DNA of 64,000 bases from an uncultured Oscillospiraceae bacterium (GTDB lineage: Bacteria > Bacillota > Clostridia > Oscillospirales > Oscillospiraceae): contig CANQTW010000002.1 of the NCBI GenBank assembly GCA_947626845.1, positions 96,738 to 160,737 on the forward strand, in the 5' to 3' direction. A program made the translations under genes and the position numbers. The notes beneath the pieces were generated by a model, which was given only the letters and a program-made list of their open reading frames with translations, made no database searches and was not told where the DNA came from. Every line of letters starts with the position of its first letter. Positions within the stretch are counted from its first letter, which is position 1. Below, piece after piece: positions 52,859-61,391 of the stretch.

Positions 52859-53167
52859 ATGGACGTTATAGACGTTGAGGTTTCGTTTGAATACGGGACC
52901 GGAGACAACCCCCTGGAGAAAGAGATCATCCGCAACATTCGGACGATCCTGACAACGCCCATCGGAACCTGCCCCCTTTACCGGGACTTCGGAATCGACG
53001 TTTCCATGGTGGATGAGCCGATGGACGTGGCGAAAAACCTCTACGCGGTGGCCGTCATGGAGGCCGTGGAGAAATGGGAGCCCCGCGTCCAGGTCCAGGA
53101 AGTGACCTACACCCCGGACGAATCCGGACAGCTCAAAGCAAAGGTGGTGATTGAATATGCCCAATAA
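52859..53167 (+). CDS. Baseplate wedge protein (gpW/gp25 family)
   Basis: 102 residues. EIIRNIRTILTTPIGTCPLY and RDFGIDVSMVDEP are the conserved gp25-like lysozyme-fold motifs. It links sheath to baseplate. Overlaps the following J gene by 11 bases. Confidence 0.88.
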   Translation: MDVIDVEVSFEYGTGDNPLEKEIIRNIRTILTTPIGTCPLYRDFGIDVSMVDEPMDVAKNLYAVAVMEAVEKWEPRVQVQEVTYTPDESGQLKAKVVIEYAQ

Positions 53168-54314
53168 CGTCCTGAAGCCGCTGGAGGATCTGCCGGACAT
53201 TTCCTTCATCGAGAACGACACCATCGACGCCATGATGCAGAGGATGGTCTCCAATTGGGAGGCCCGGTACAAAGAGATCACGGGCCGGGAAGTGAGCCTG
53301 AGCGACTCCGACCCGATGAGGATAGCCCTCTACGCCTGCACCCTGGAGCTTTACCAGATAGAGCAATGCGTGAACCGGGCCGGGAAGCAGAACCTCCTGA
53401 AATACAGCTACGACGGCTTCCTGGACAACCTCGCCGCAAACATGGCGGTGAACCGAAACGAGGCAAGCGCCGCCCGGACGGTGATCCGCTTCACGGCTTC
53501 GGAGACAAAGACCTACGCCCTGGCGATCCCGGCGGAAACCCGCCTGACCAACGGGGCCGGGGTGTTCTTCAAGACCATCGCCTACGCCGAAATCGCCCCC
53601 GGAGATGCCTATGTGGACGTGGAGGCGATATGTACCGAAACCGGGGAACAGGGCAACGGCTACTTGGCCGGACAGATCAACGTCTTGGTGGACCCACTCC
53701 CGTATATCGTGACCGTCGCAAACACCGCCACCACCGCCGGAGGGGCCGGAGTGGAATCGGACGAAAGTCTCAGAGAGCGCACCTACCTCGCCCCCTCCAG
53801 CTTCAGCGTGGCGGGGCCGGATGGGGCCTATGAGTATTGGGCCAGGACCTACAACTCCGGCATCGGCTCGGTCAAGGTAACCAGCCCCGCCCCCGTGGAG
53901 GTCGTGATCTACGTTTTGATGACCGACGGCAAGCTCCCGGAGGAAAGCGTCCTCACCGGCCTGGAGGAATACCTGCAGGACGAAAAGATCAGGCCCCTCA
54001 CCGACAAGGTGACGGTCAAGGCCCCGACGGCCCTGAATTTCGGCATTGACCTGACCTACTACATCAACGCCAGCAACAGCGCAACAGCCGCCCTCATCCA
54101 GACTCAGGTGACAAAAGCCGTCGAGGAATACGTCACCTGGCAGACCACAGAGATAGGCAAGGACATCAACCCCTCGGAGCTGATCAGCCGGGTGGTCAAG
54201 GCCGGGGCGAAGCGGGTGGAGGTGACATCCCCCGTCTTTACCAGGGTCGGCGGGGAGCAGGTGGCCCAATGCACCAGCAAGACCGTCAACTACGGAGGGC
54301 TCGAAGATGACTAA
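53157..54314 (+). CDS. Baseplate protein J
   Basis: 385 residues. LPDISFIENDTIDAMMQRMV at the start, then VSLSDSDPMRIALYACTLEL and GAGVESDESLRERTYLAPSS are typical of the P2 gpJ/Mu gp47 wedge family. The ATG at 53157 is preferred over TTG 53151. Overlaps protein I by 8 bases. Confidence 0.9.
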   Translation: MPNNVLKPLEDLPDISFIENDTIDAMMQRMVSNWEARYKEITGREVSLSDSDPMRIALYACTLELYQIEQCVNRAGKQNLLKYSYDGFLDNLAANMAVNRNEASAARTVIRFTASETKTYALAIPAETRLTNGAGVFFKTIAYAEIAPGDAYVDVEAICTETGEQGNGYLAGQINVLVDPLPYIVTVANTATTAGGAGVESDESLRERTYLAPSSFSVAGPDGAYEYWARTYNSGIGSVKVTSPAPVEVVIYVLMTDGKLPEESVLTGLEEYLQDEKIRPLTDKVTVKAPTALNFGIDLTYYINASNSATAALIQTQVTKAVEEYVTWQTTEIGKDINPSELISRVVKAGAKRVEVTSPVFTRVGGEQVAQCTSKTVNYGGLEDD

Positions 54315-55389
54315 GCTCTACGACGGGCAGATCCAGGACCTGCTCAACAACAATTTCCGGCACGACCCGGAGATCAAGGCCCTGGGCTTCGCAATACGCG
54401 AGGAAAAGCGCCGAATCCTGGACCTGGCTCTCAAATCCCGCGTCAGGGCGGCGGTGGATATGCTGGACGAAGATATCCTGGACATCCTCGCCGTGGAGCT
54501 CCGATCCCCCTATTATTCCAGCGATATGGAGATAGGCCAAAAGAGGGAGATCATCAAGAACACCATCCGCTGGTATTTCAAAGCCGGTACCCCGGCGGCG
54601 GTGCGGGAGATGGTCGCCGCCCTTTTCGGAAACGGTGAGGTGGAGGAATGGTTCGACTTTACAGAGCCGCCCTTTACCCCCGGCACCTTCGACATCATCC
54701 TGGTTGACGCCCGAATGACAGAGGACATCGTCGAGAGGTTCCTGGCCATCATCCAGCGGGTCAAAAACACCCGCTCCCACCTGCGGCGGGTCTCGGTGGA
54801 ACGCAACGGCTCCATGGAGGAATTCGCCGGAGCCGGGTCCCTCTCGGAGCCAGAGATCCCCGTGGTCAGCGGCGGCGGCCACACCGACAACGGCATAGAC
54901 ATCAAGGCCCACGCCGGAGCCGGGGCCACGTCCTCCCCAGGAGAGGCCGTCACCAATAACCCCACGCCGATGACCGGGGCGGCCACGGTCCAGGAATCCG
55001 CAAAGGCGATAGGAGCCGCCGCCCCTTCGGAGGCCGTGACCAACAACATGGCCGCAAGGGACGCCGGAGCCGCCGGTGAGATCAGGGCCGGGTCCGGCTT
55101 GACTTCCGCCCCGGCCCTGGCCGTCACCAATAACCAGGTGCCCAGGGCCAGCAGCGCCGCCGGACCATCCATAGCCGGGGCCGGAGGGACCTCCGCCCCG
55201 AAAACGACCATAACGAACAACGCACCCGCCAGAGCGGGAGCCGGGAGCCTCGCGCAACGGATCGGAGCGGCGGTGGCCAGTGCGGTTCACATCATCGTAA
55301 CCAACTGCCAAGGAGCCAATACCACAAAGGCCGGACCGGGGCAAAGGGTAGCCGCAGCGGCGGTGGCGTGTTCAAATATCAACATCTAA
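54307..55389 (+). CDS. Tail protein I with C-terminal 29-residue repeats
   Basis: 360 residues. Residues 1-170 are P2 gpI-like (LGFAIREEKRRILDLALKSR, then WYFKAGTPAAVREMVAALFG). After about 180 the protein is an Ala/Gly/Ser-rich array in which (V/I)TNN recurs every 29 residues exactly: coding positions 54949, 55036, 55123 and 55210, with VTNC at 55297. A regular solenoid or collagen-like stalk is likely, giving a rigid link between baseplate and fibre. P2 gpI lacks such an extension. Confidence 0.85.
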   Translation: MTKLYDGQIQDLLNNNFRHDPEIKALGFAIREEKRRILDLALKSRVRAAVDMLDEDILDILAVELRSPYYSSDMEIGQKREIIKNTIRWYFKAGTPAAVREMVAALFGNGEVEEWFDFTEPPFTPGTFDIILVDARMTEDIVERFLAIIQRVKNTRSHLRRVSVERNGSMEEFAGAGSLSEPEIPVVSGGGHTDNGIDIKAHAGAGATSSPGEAVTNNPTPMTGAATVQESAKAIGAAAPSEAVTNNMAARDAGAAGEIRAGSGLTSAPALAVTNNQVPRASSAAGPSIAGAGGTSAPKTTITNNAPARAGAGSLAQRIGAAVASAVHIIVTNCQGANTTKAGPGQRVAAAAVACSNINI

Positions 55390-55402
55390 GGAGGCAAGCA
55401 CA

Positions 55403-55951
55403 ATGGCCGGAATTTTTCAGGAGGCCAAGCTGACGCACAAGGGCATAGCCCTGCTGGCGAAAGCCCAGGCCGGAAGATGCACGATCAAGCTGACGAAAGC
55501 GGCGGCTGGTGCCGGGTCCTACGGCCCCGGAGAGGACATCGCCACACGGACCGCCCTGAAAGACCAGCGCCAGACCTTCCCGCTGAGCACCGTGACGGTT
55601 CAGAACACGTCCAACGTTTTCGTGAAATTCGTCATGAGTAACAAGCAGGAGAGCGGCAACCTGGAGCGGGGCTACTACGTCAAGGAGATCGGTATTTTTG
55701 CCCAGGACCCGGATGACGGGGAAATCCTCTACGCCATCGCCATCGGCGTGGAGAACCAGTGGGATTATATGCCCGCCTACAATGACCTCATCCCGTCCAC
55801 GATTACCATCGACTTCTTGGTAGAAGTCAGCAACGCCGAAACCGTCACCATCGAGGCCCCCAACCAGATGTACCTGTACGACGAAAAAACCGGAGACAAG
55901 TACATCCTCGGAGTGGAGAACGGCCTGCTCTACGTCAAAAGGGAGGATTAA
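55403..55951 (+). CDS. Tail-collar fibre protein
   Basis: 182 residues. LTHKGIALLAKAQAGRCTIK at the N-terminus and GYYVKEIGIFAQDPDDGEIL are the hallmarks of phage tail-collar/fibre N-terminal domains (DUF3751-like). It ends in a short beta part rather than a long fibre, so the receptor-binding role has probably passed to the next protein. AAGGAGGCAAGCACA before the ATG. Confidence 0.82.
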   Translation: MAGIFQEAKLTHKGIALLAKAQAGRCTIKLTKAAAGAGSYGPGEDIATRTALKDQRQTFPLSTVTVQNTSNVFVKFVMSNKQESGNLERGYYVKEIGIFAQDPDDGEILYAIAIGVENQWDYMPAYNDLIPSTITIDFLVEVSNAETVTIEAPNQMYLYDEKTGDKYILGVENGLLYVKRED

Positions 55952-55953
55952 AA

Positions 55954-57237
55954 ATGAGCGATAAAATTTTCGTAGCAGACAAAGAAACGCTGGACAAGGT
56001 TTATAACCTTCTGGCCACGGAGCCGGTCTACGGCTTCATCGAACACAACGCTATCTTGGCCCCCGGAGAGCGGATCGAGTACATCGGGGTAAACAAGAAT
56101 TTCAAGCCCATTTCCGTCACCATGGGCGGCGGCTACTCCCTCAACGATTGGGCGGACTTCCCCTGGCTCAAGGCCAACAAGCCCTACATGGTCAAGAGCG
56201 ATGGTACCCCGGCCTACCGCCTCAAAGAGACGGACTACACGAAGAAAGAGGACGGCACCGCCTCCGACGTTTCCAACGCCGATTTTGACGGCGGCGCATT
56301 CTCCTGGGGCATGAAGATCTACAAGCGGGAATACATGGCCGGGGACGACCGGGTCGTGCTTTTCCGCTTCGAGGCGGCGGATGGCTTCGAGCCGGTCGGC
56401 TTCATCGACCCGGACGGCAACGAGCTGGAGGGCGTCTGGATCCCCATGTTCTACGGAGCCACCACCGGCGAAACCGAGAGTGAAAAGATGCGCAGCATCG
56501 CCGGGACCCAGCCCCAGCACACCGTCAACACCGAGAAGCAGAAGGCCGCCATCGACAAGGTCGGCAACAGGGCCGCCTTCTTCGGAGGTCCGATCACCAA
56601 CACCCTGGTGGATCTTGAGATCATGTTCGCAAAGACCACCAACCTCCAGGCGGCCTACGGCCAGGGCAACTGCTCCGGCTACGACGCCAGCGCGACCCCC
56701 ACCATGGGTGTCCTCATGAACAACGTGGTCGGCGGCGGGCAGTTTTACGGGACCAGCGACGGCAAGAGCCTGAATAAGATCTTCCACAGCATCGTCCTGG
56801 GGAGCTACCAGATTTGGTGCCGGGACCCCTACCTGCTGGCCGTCAACGGCCGCTTCAAGGTCTCCCCCAATTACAAGTATGACCTCGACGGGACCACCTA
56901 CCAGGACACCGGGATCACCGTCCCGGACGATGCGGAGGGCTGGGACCAGAACAAGAACAAATTCACGTACCCCTCCTTCTACCGGACGGTTCCCCACTTC
57001 GGAAACCTCCCGGCGGAGACGATGACCGGCGGGTCCACCGTGACCGGAGGCTGTGACGGCCTGTGGAGGCATAAGCCCAGCGAGGTTTTTGTGGCGGTTT
57101 CGCTCCGGTTTGGCCGTTGCGCCTGCGGTGCCACTTGCGGTGGCCGGTCCTTGCACTTCACCGACGCCGCCGGGGACGCCTACTGGGGCTTCGGCTCGGC
57201 CTTGCTTCTTTTCCCACCTGTTGGCGCGACGGCGTAA
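55954..57237 (+). CDS. DGR target protein: variable tail-tip / receptor-binding protein
   Basis: 427 residues. The N-terminal two thirds carry structural patterns (WADFPWLKANKPYMVKSDGT, then FSWGMKIYKREYMAGDDRVV). The last 60 residues form a C-type-lectin-like variable domain of the DGR type: FVAVSLRFGRCACGATCGGR and AGDAYWGFGSALL. Residues about 381-416 are coded by VR and can be rewritten from the template repeat. Diversified residues correspond to Asn, Tyr, Thr and Ile codons in TR. It is the last gene of the baseplate/fibre cluster, so it very probably binds the host surface. Confidence 0.9.
   Translation: MSDKIFVADKETLDKVYNLLATEPVYGFIEHNAILAPGERIEYIGVNKNFKPISVTMGGGYSLNDWADFPWLKANKPYMVKSDGTPAYRLKETDYTKKEDGTASDVSNADFDGGAFSWGMKIYKREYMAGDDRVVLFRFEAADGFEPVGFIDPDGNELEGVWIPMFYGATTGETESEKMRSIAGTQPQHTVNTEKQKAAIDKVGNRAAFFGGPITNTLVDLEIMFAKTTNLQAAYGQGNCSGYDASATPTMGVLMNNVVGGGQFYGTSDGKSLNKIFHSIVLGSYQIWCRDPYLLAVNGRFKVSPNYKYDLDGTTYQDTGITVPDDAEGWDQNKNKFTYPSFYRTVPHFGNLPAETMTGGSTVTGGCDGLWRHKPSEVFVAVSLRFGRCACGATCGGRSLHFTDAAGDAYWGFGSALLLFPPVGATA
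57093..57202 (+). repeat. DGR variable repeat (VR)
   Basis: 110 bp at the 3' end of the target gene. It matches TR at all 87 non-adenine positions. The first 22 bases and the last 10 (GGCTCGGCCT, the short initiation-side match) are identical. The 17 differences all lie where TR has A: 17 of the 23 template adenines are changed, to C, G or T. No other mismatch is present. Confidence 0.95.
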
Positions 57238-57287
57238 CCGTCACGCCTGGGGGGTCTGGGGGTGCGCCGTAGGCGCAACTCCCCCAG
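57223..57287. other. Two hairpins immediately after VR
   Basis: First stem GGCG-C-GACGG / CCGTC-A-CGCC (57223-57247) has the target stop codon TAA in its loop and begins 21 bases after VR. The second, CTGGGGG...GCGCC / GGCGC...CCCCCAG (57256-57287), has a GTA loop. In the Bordetella phage DGR a hairpin just beyond VR marks the homing target; these are the likely equivalents (inference). Confidence 0.6.
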
Positions 57288-57361
57288 GGGACGCAGGACA
57301 AAGTACGCAGAAACGATAAAACGGAATACCAAAACAACAGGGGAATGCGACGGCGCTGCTG

Positions 57362-57471
57362 GGCGGTTTCGCTCCGGTTTGGCAATTGCAACAACGGTGC
57401 CAATTGCGGTGGCCGGTACTTGAACTTCAACAACACCGCCGGGAACGCCAACTGGAACATCGGCTCGGCCT
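57362..57471 (+). ncRNA. DGR template repeat (TR), part of a non-coding RNA
   Basis: 110 bp, same length as VR, intact AAC/AAT codon pattern (two AAT, eight AAC plus TAC, ACC, ATC in the VR reading frame). It lies 159 bp beyond VR and 204 bp before the reverse transcriptase start. The downstream spacer contains a CGGGCAG/CTGCCCG stem (57601-57631) that could position the cDNA primer. TR is transcribed and copied with adenine misincorporation in known DGRs. Confidence 0.93.
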
Positions 57472-57675
57472 GGTTCTATCAACCAAAAGGAAGGATCAGC
57501 CTTCAAAAAAAGCCGCCGCATTTCCTACACCGCTGGCCGTTGAAACACGGCTTACCCGCCATGATTGGTCTGGGGAGTGGTAAATAAATCCGATACAGGG
57601 CGGGCAGTAAAGCGGTCGCACCTGCTGCCCGTAGGAGATAGAAGAAAAAATATCCCCATAGGAGTGCAACCCCGC

Positions 57676-58854
57676 ATGAGCAAAAGAGAACCAGGGCACA
57701 AAGAGCACAAATATCTGTATCGACAGATGCTGGACGAAGGCATCATCCGAAAGGCATTCCGTAAGCTCCGCAAAGGCAAGGGCAAGCGCCCGGAAATCCA
57801 GGCGATAGAGGCCGACTTCGAGAACGAGGTCCAGGCCATGAGGGAAATGATCCTGAACACCCGGCCTCCGGAGGTCCCGGTCCCAAACCCCGAAAAGGCA
57901 TACAAACCCCATGAGCGCCACCCCAAGCGCATTTTCGAGCGGGGCAAATGGCGCAACATCTGCAAGCCGGAGATCCACGAGCAATGGCTCCACCACATCA
58001 TCGTCCTTGTTTTAGAGCCGATAGTCACCGCCACGGCCTACCGCTTCAGCTGTGGGAGTATGCCGAAAAAGGGCGCACACTTTGGAAAGAAACAGATCGA
58101 GAAGTGGATCCGGCAGGACCCGAAAGGCGTCCGGAATTTCGCAAAGACTGACATCCGCCATTTTTACGACCAAATCCGCCTCAAGGTTTTGATGCGGGAG
58201 TTGGCGATTCGGATAAAGGACGCCTGGTTTCTGTTCATCATTTGGCTCTGCCTGAAGGATTTCAAGCGGGGCTTGCCCCTTGGCTTCTACCTGTCCCAAT
58301 GGCTGGCGAATTACCTACTGGAGCCGCTGGACCGGCTTCTGACCCGGACCCTTGGCATCAAAAAGACCGTCAGGTACATGGACGATATAACCATGTTCCA
58401 CCCGAACAAAAAGACCCTTCACCGGGCCATCCTGGAGGCCACAAAGATGCTGGGACAGCGGTTCAGGCTTCGACTGAAGCAAAACTACCAGGTCTGTAAA
58501 TTCTGGTTTAAGGGCAAGAAAAAGACCGTGGGGAGGCCAGTCGATTTTATGGGCTTCCTGTTCTTCAGAGACAGGACCACCATTCGGAAGCGGACCATGC
58601 TCAGAGCCACCAATCTGGCAGGCCGCCTTGGGAGGATGGCGGAGGCCGGAAAGAAGTTTTTCAAGCGCCACGTTTCCGCCATGCTCAGCTACATGGGCTG
58701 GTTCACCTGCACCGATACCTACAAGTGCTACGAGGAACGGATCAAGCCCTTCGTCGAGGTCCGGAAGCTAAAGCGCATCATTTCAAAAATTCAAAGGAGG
58801 CAAAATCACCATGACCAACTGGACCAAAGAATCTTGTGCCAGCAAGCCGGATGA
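57676..58854 (+). CDS. DGR reverse transcriptase
   Basis: 392 residues. RT motifs in order: CKPEIHEQWLHHIIVLVLEP region, FAKTDIRHFYDQI (metal Asp of motif A), GLPLGFYLSQ (199-208; the SQ instead of SP separates DGR enzymes from group II intron RTs), RYMDDITMF (YMDD 234-237) and DFMGFLFFRDRTTIRKRT (thumb side). No maturase or endonuclease domain. It copies the TR RNA into mutated cDNA. The ATG at 57676 follows GGAG. The 3' end overlaps the next gene by 44 bases, and that gene's AAAGGAGG lies inside it. Confidence 0.93.
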   Translation: MSKREPGHKEHKYLYRQMLDEGIIRKAFRKLRKGKGKRPEIQAIEADFENEVQAMREMILNTRPPEVPVPNPEKAYKPHERHPKRIFERGKWRNICKPEIHEQWLHHIIVLVLEPIVTATAYRFSCGSMPKKGAHFGKKQIEKWIRQDPKGVRNFAKTDIRHFYDQIRLKVLMRELAIRIKDAWFLFIIWLCLKDFKRGLPLGFYLSQWLANYLLEPLDRLLTRTLGIKKTVRYMDDITMFHPNKKTLHRAILEATKMLGQRFRLRLKQNYQVCKFWFKGKKKTVGRPVDFMGFLFFRDRTTIRKRTMLRATNLAGRLGRMAEAGKKFFKRHVSAMLSYMGWFTCTDTYKCYEERIKPFVEVRKLKRIISKIQRRQNHHDQLDQRILCQQAG

Positions 58855-59074
58855 GCTCCAGCCCATCGCCCCCGGTCTGCTGATCCAGCGCCGCAACATC
58901 GCCCAGGTGGAGCACCCGGCGGTGGAGGGCAGTGACGCCTACACCACTTGGGACTGCGAGAGCCGGGAGATCACCGTCTCGGAGTACCAGATGCTCCAGT
59001 CCATCCAGGACATCGACAACAGCAAGGCAATCGACGCCTACACCATGCAGCTCATCGAGGAAGGAGTGCTTTAA
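58811..59074 (+). CDS. Small phage tail-region protein
   Basis: 87 residues starting inside the RT gene with AAAGGAGGCAAAATCACC. The N-terminal part (LQPIAPGLLIQRRNIAQVEH) is beta-like and the C-terminal part helical (VSEYQMLQSIQDID). This resembles small XkdW-like proteins that precede XkdX in tail regions. Its length and composition do not suggest Avd (too short, not basic). Confidence 0.65.
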   Translation: MTNWTKESCASKPDELQPIAPGLLIQRRNIAQVEHPAVEGSDAYTTWDCESREITVSEYQMLQSIQDIDNSKAIDAYTMQLIEEGVL

Positions 59075-59075
59075 A

Positions 59076-59228
59076 ATGGCCAGTATTTTGATCAACAGCC
59101 TGATCCGGCTCTACAAGTCCGGGCAGCTCACGAAAGAGCAGATCGGGGAGCGGGTCGCAAAGGGGACCATTACCCCGGAGGACTACAAGGCCATCACCGG
59201 CGAGGATTACCATGCCGATGATGAGTGA
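59076..59228 (+). CDS. XkdX-family small protein
   Basis: 50 residues: SLIRLYKSGQLTKEQIGERV, then KGTITPEDYKAITGEDY, a close fit to the XkdX family found after tail fibre genes in phages of Firmicutes. Function unknown. Confidence 0.8.
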   Translation: MASILINSLIRLYKSGQLTKEQIGERVAKGTITPEDYKAITGEDYHADDE

Positions 59229-59412
59229 CCCCCTCGAAGTGGTGGACGCACAGGCGACCATCATCGCCCTTCAGAGCGAAACCATCAATGAGCTTTTCCA
59301 GCTGCTGATGCAACACATCTCAGCGGAAGAAGCTGACCGCCTGCCCTGCGTGGCAAAGATTAACAAGGCGGCTGTGATCCGGAGACGGATCCAGCCGCCG
59401 GAAACGAGGTAG
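59212..59412 (+). CDS. Small helical phage protein
   Basis: 66 residues, helical (ATIIALQSETINELFQLLMQ), basic C-terminus. Overlaps the XkdX gene by 17 bases. ATG 59221 is an alternative start. Unknown function. Confidence 0.55.
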   Translation: MPMMSDPLEVVDAQATIIALQSETINELFQLLMQHISAEEADRLPCVAKINKAAVIRRRIQPPETR

Positions 59413-59415
59413 CCC

Positions 59416-59694
59416 ATGTACATAACAGCCAACACCATCATCCTGGCAGCCTCCCTTTTGGGGGCGATCAGCGCCCTGGTCGGAGCCATCATCGCCGTCT
59501 ACAAGGTCATTGAGAACAACAAGAGGCAGAACGAGGAAATCAAGGCCATGAAGTCGGAGCTGACCATCGTCTGCTACGGCTTAAAAGGGGCTTTGCAGGG
59601 CCTCATCGAACAGGGGTGCGACGGCCCCTGCAAGGACGCCCTCAACCTCCTGGACAAGCACCTCAACAAGAGCGCCCACAAACCCGACCTGTAA
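59416..59694 (+). CDS. XhlA/holin-accessory-like membrane protein
   Basis: 92 residues. One membrane segment at about 6-30 (TIILAASLLGAISALVGAII), followed by a coiled coil (KVIENNKRQNEEIKAMKSEL) and a Cys-containing helix. The position before the endolysin supports a lysis accessory role, as for XhlA-like proteins. Confidence 0.65.
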   Translation: MYITANTIILAASLLGAISALVGAIIAVYKVIENNKRQNEEIKAMKSELTIVCYGLKGALQGLIEQGCDGPCKDALNLLDKHLNKSAHKPDL

Positions 59695-59710
59695 AGGGAG
59701 GCGCAAAGAG

Positions 59711-60019
59711 ATGGCGATTGTAAGCCTCCGGGGCAAGAGGGTAAAGAGGCCGGAGGCGAAGCCCCCGAAAAAGCGGGAATGGATGAAGATGCTGACCCTT
59801 TGGGCCGTGGCCATCGCAACGGCGGCGGCCCTGGGTCCCCTCATCCTCGCCGCCTTCGACAAGCTCTGCCCCTTCGACACCTCCCCGGTTTTCGCGGGGT
59901 GTATTACGGTCATCGTTACCTATGCGGCCAAAAGCTACGGCGAAAAAGCCAGCCGCAACAAACACGGGCTCGACGAAAACGGTCGGCCCTGGACAAAGGA
60001 GGAAATAAACAATGGGTAA
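59711..60019 (+). CDS. Holin-like membrane protein
   Basis: 102 residues: basic N-terminus, two membrane segments at about 26-48 and 57-72, polar C-terminus with [17 protein letters not shown]. Such two-helix proteins immediately upstream of an endolysin are usually holins. Overlaps the endolysin start by 8 bases. Confidence 0.65.
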   Translation: MAIVSLRGKRVKRPEAKPPKKREWMKMLTLWAVAIATAAALGPLILAAFDKLCPFDTSPVFAGCITVIVTYAAKSYGEKASRNKHGLDENGRPWTKEEINNG

Positions 60020-60947
60020 ATGTTACGCATCCACCGTCCTGGCCATCGCGGAGCGGGAGATCGGCTACCTGGAGAAAGAAACCAACTCCCAGCTCGACAA
60101 CCCCACCGCCAACGCCGGAGATGGCAACTGGACCAAATACGGACGGGACATCGACAGCAAATGGCCCACCTTCTACAATGGGAAAAAGAACGGGTACGCC
60201 TGGTGCGATCAATTCGTCGATTGGTGCAACCTCACGGCCTTCGGCCTCCAGGACACCCTCCGGCTCCTGTGCCAGCCCCTCAGATCCGAGGGGGCCGGGT
60301 GTACCAGCTCCGCCCGGTACTTCCGGGAGGCGGGGCGGCTTTTTGATGAGCCGAAGCGGGGGGATCAGATCTTCTTCCCGGACAGCTCCGGCAAGGCCAA
60401 CAGCTACGGCCACACCGGCCTGGTGAAGAAATACGAGGGCGGCATCATTACCACCATTGAGGGCAACAGCTCCGACGGCGTGAGATACCGGACCTACGTC
60501 TTCAGCAAGAGCAAGGGCTACAAATTCGGACGCCCGGACTACGATGAGGAACCCGGCACCGAGGCCCAGCCCGGAGGCGGCACCGGCGGCGCAACAGGCG
60601 AAACCACCTACACCGTCAAGGCCGGGGACACCCTCTCCAGGATCGCCGCCAAGTACGGGACCACCTACCAGGCCCTGGCCGCCTACAATGGCATCGCAAA
60701 CCCCAACCTCATCTACGTGGGGCAGACCATCCGGATCCCCGCAACACCGGCGGCGGCCCCGGAGATCAAAAAGGGGATGCAGGTCAAGGTCAAGAGCGGG
60801 GCCAAGACCTACACCGGCGGCGGACTGGCGTCCTACGTCTACACCACCACCTACACCGTGATCCAGGTCAACGGCGACCGGGTCGTGATTGGCCTCAACG
60901 GGGCCGTCACGGCAGCCGTCCACGCCGGGGACCTCATCCCGGCATAA
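60012..60947 (+). CDS. Endolysin: CHAP-like amidase with LysM and SH3-like domains
   Basis: 311 residues. The N-terminal CHAP/NlpC-like domain (about 5-180) has catalytic Cys in [12 protein letters not shown] and His in [12 protein letters not shown] Gly-rich linker leads to a LysM repeat ([20 protein letters not shown], ending YVGQTIRIP). A C-terminal SH3-like region ([16 protein letters not shown]) finishes it. It degrades peptidoglycan at the end of infection. GGAGGAAATAAACA precedes the ATG. Confidence 0.9.
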   Translation: MGKCYASTVLAIAEREIGYLEKETNSQLDNPTANAGDGNWTKYGRDIDSKWPTFYNGKKNGYAWCDQFVDWCNLTAFGLQDTLRLLCQPLRSEGAGCTSSARYFREAGRLFDEPKRGDQIFFPDSSGKANSYGHTGLVKKYEGGIITTIEGNSSDGVRYRTYVFSKSKGYKFGRPDYDEEPGTEAQPGGGTGGATGETTYTVKAGDTLSRIAAKYGTTYQALAAYNGIANPNLIYVGQTIRIPATPAAAPEIKKGMQVKVKSGAKTYTGGGLASYVYTTTYTVIQVNGDRVVIGLNGAVTAAVHAGDLIPA

Positions 60948-60966
60948 TGCGCAAAGGAGAAACACC

Positions 60967-61167
60967 ATGGAAGAACTCTCAAACCTCCTCAAGAGGATCG
61001 CAGCCCTCATAAGCGTCAAGAGCATCGTCACCCTGATTTTGACCATCGTCTTCGCCGTCCTCACCCTCCGGGGACAGGTCAGCCAGGACTTCATGACGAT
61101 CTACGCCGTGATCATCGCTTTTTATTTCGGCATTCAGAGCACCAAGGCCAAATCCGACGGCGAATAA
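60967..61167 (+). CDS. Small holin-like protein
   Basis: 66 residues with two membrane helices (about 18-35 and 43-58: VTLILTIVFAVLTLRG, then FMTIYAVIIAFYFG) and a basic N-terminus. Found after the endolysin; this is the second holin candidate. AAAGGAGAAACACC before the ATG. Confidence 0.75.
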   Translation: MEELSNLLKRIAALISVKSIVTLILTIVFAVLTLRGQVSQDFMTIYAVIIAFYFGIQSTKAKSDGE

Positions 61168-61244
61168 CAGCGCCCCGCCGGATTACGCCCTGTCGCGCCC
61201 CAGGATGGCCCGTGTGGGCCTTTTGTATGGGGTAAGGTAAAATT

Positions 61245-61275
61245 ACACCCCCGGACCGCTCCGGGGGTGTTTTTT
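61245..61275 (+). terminator. Terminator of the late operon
   Basis: ACACCCCCGGA (61245-61255) pairs perfectly with TCCGGGGGTGT (61260-61270), then a six-T tract. Confidence 0.92.
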
Positions 61276-61391
61276 CTCGTGGAAAAAGGCCAGGTGGACG
61301 CCGGAGGGGTAGACCGTGAACAAGGAGCAAAAGAAAAGAGCGGCGTCGGGCCCCGTGTGGAGCCGTAGCCGCTCAACCCCTCACCCCCCCG

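Larger units (their letters stand above)
57093..58854 (+). mobile_element. Diversity-generating retroelement
   Basis: Complete cassette: target-gene VR, hairpins, TR, spacer RNA and reverse transcriptase, all co-oriented. I find no Avd-like helical-bundle gene between TR and RT or directly after RT; the accessory role may be missing, supplied elsewhere, or contained in the RT termini. Confidence 0.92.

Noticed and set aside
57345..57587. Open frame across the template repeat (80 codons)
   Set aside because: It mirrors the VR frame because TR is a copy of it. It lacks a ribosome site and its ends are unrelated; TR is better explained as non-coding RNA.
57676..58854. Group II intron reverse transcriptase
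   Set aside because: No maturase or endonuclease region, LSQ replaces the usual SP motif, no intron ribozyme boundaries seen, and a perfect TR/VR pair is present.
58811..59074. Candidate Avd accessory protein of the DGR
   Set aside because: Only 87 residues, acidic, with a beta-like N-terminus; a better fit to small XkdW-like tail-region proteins.
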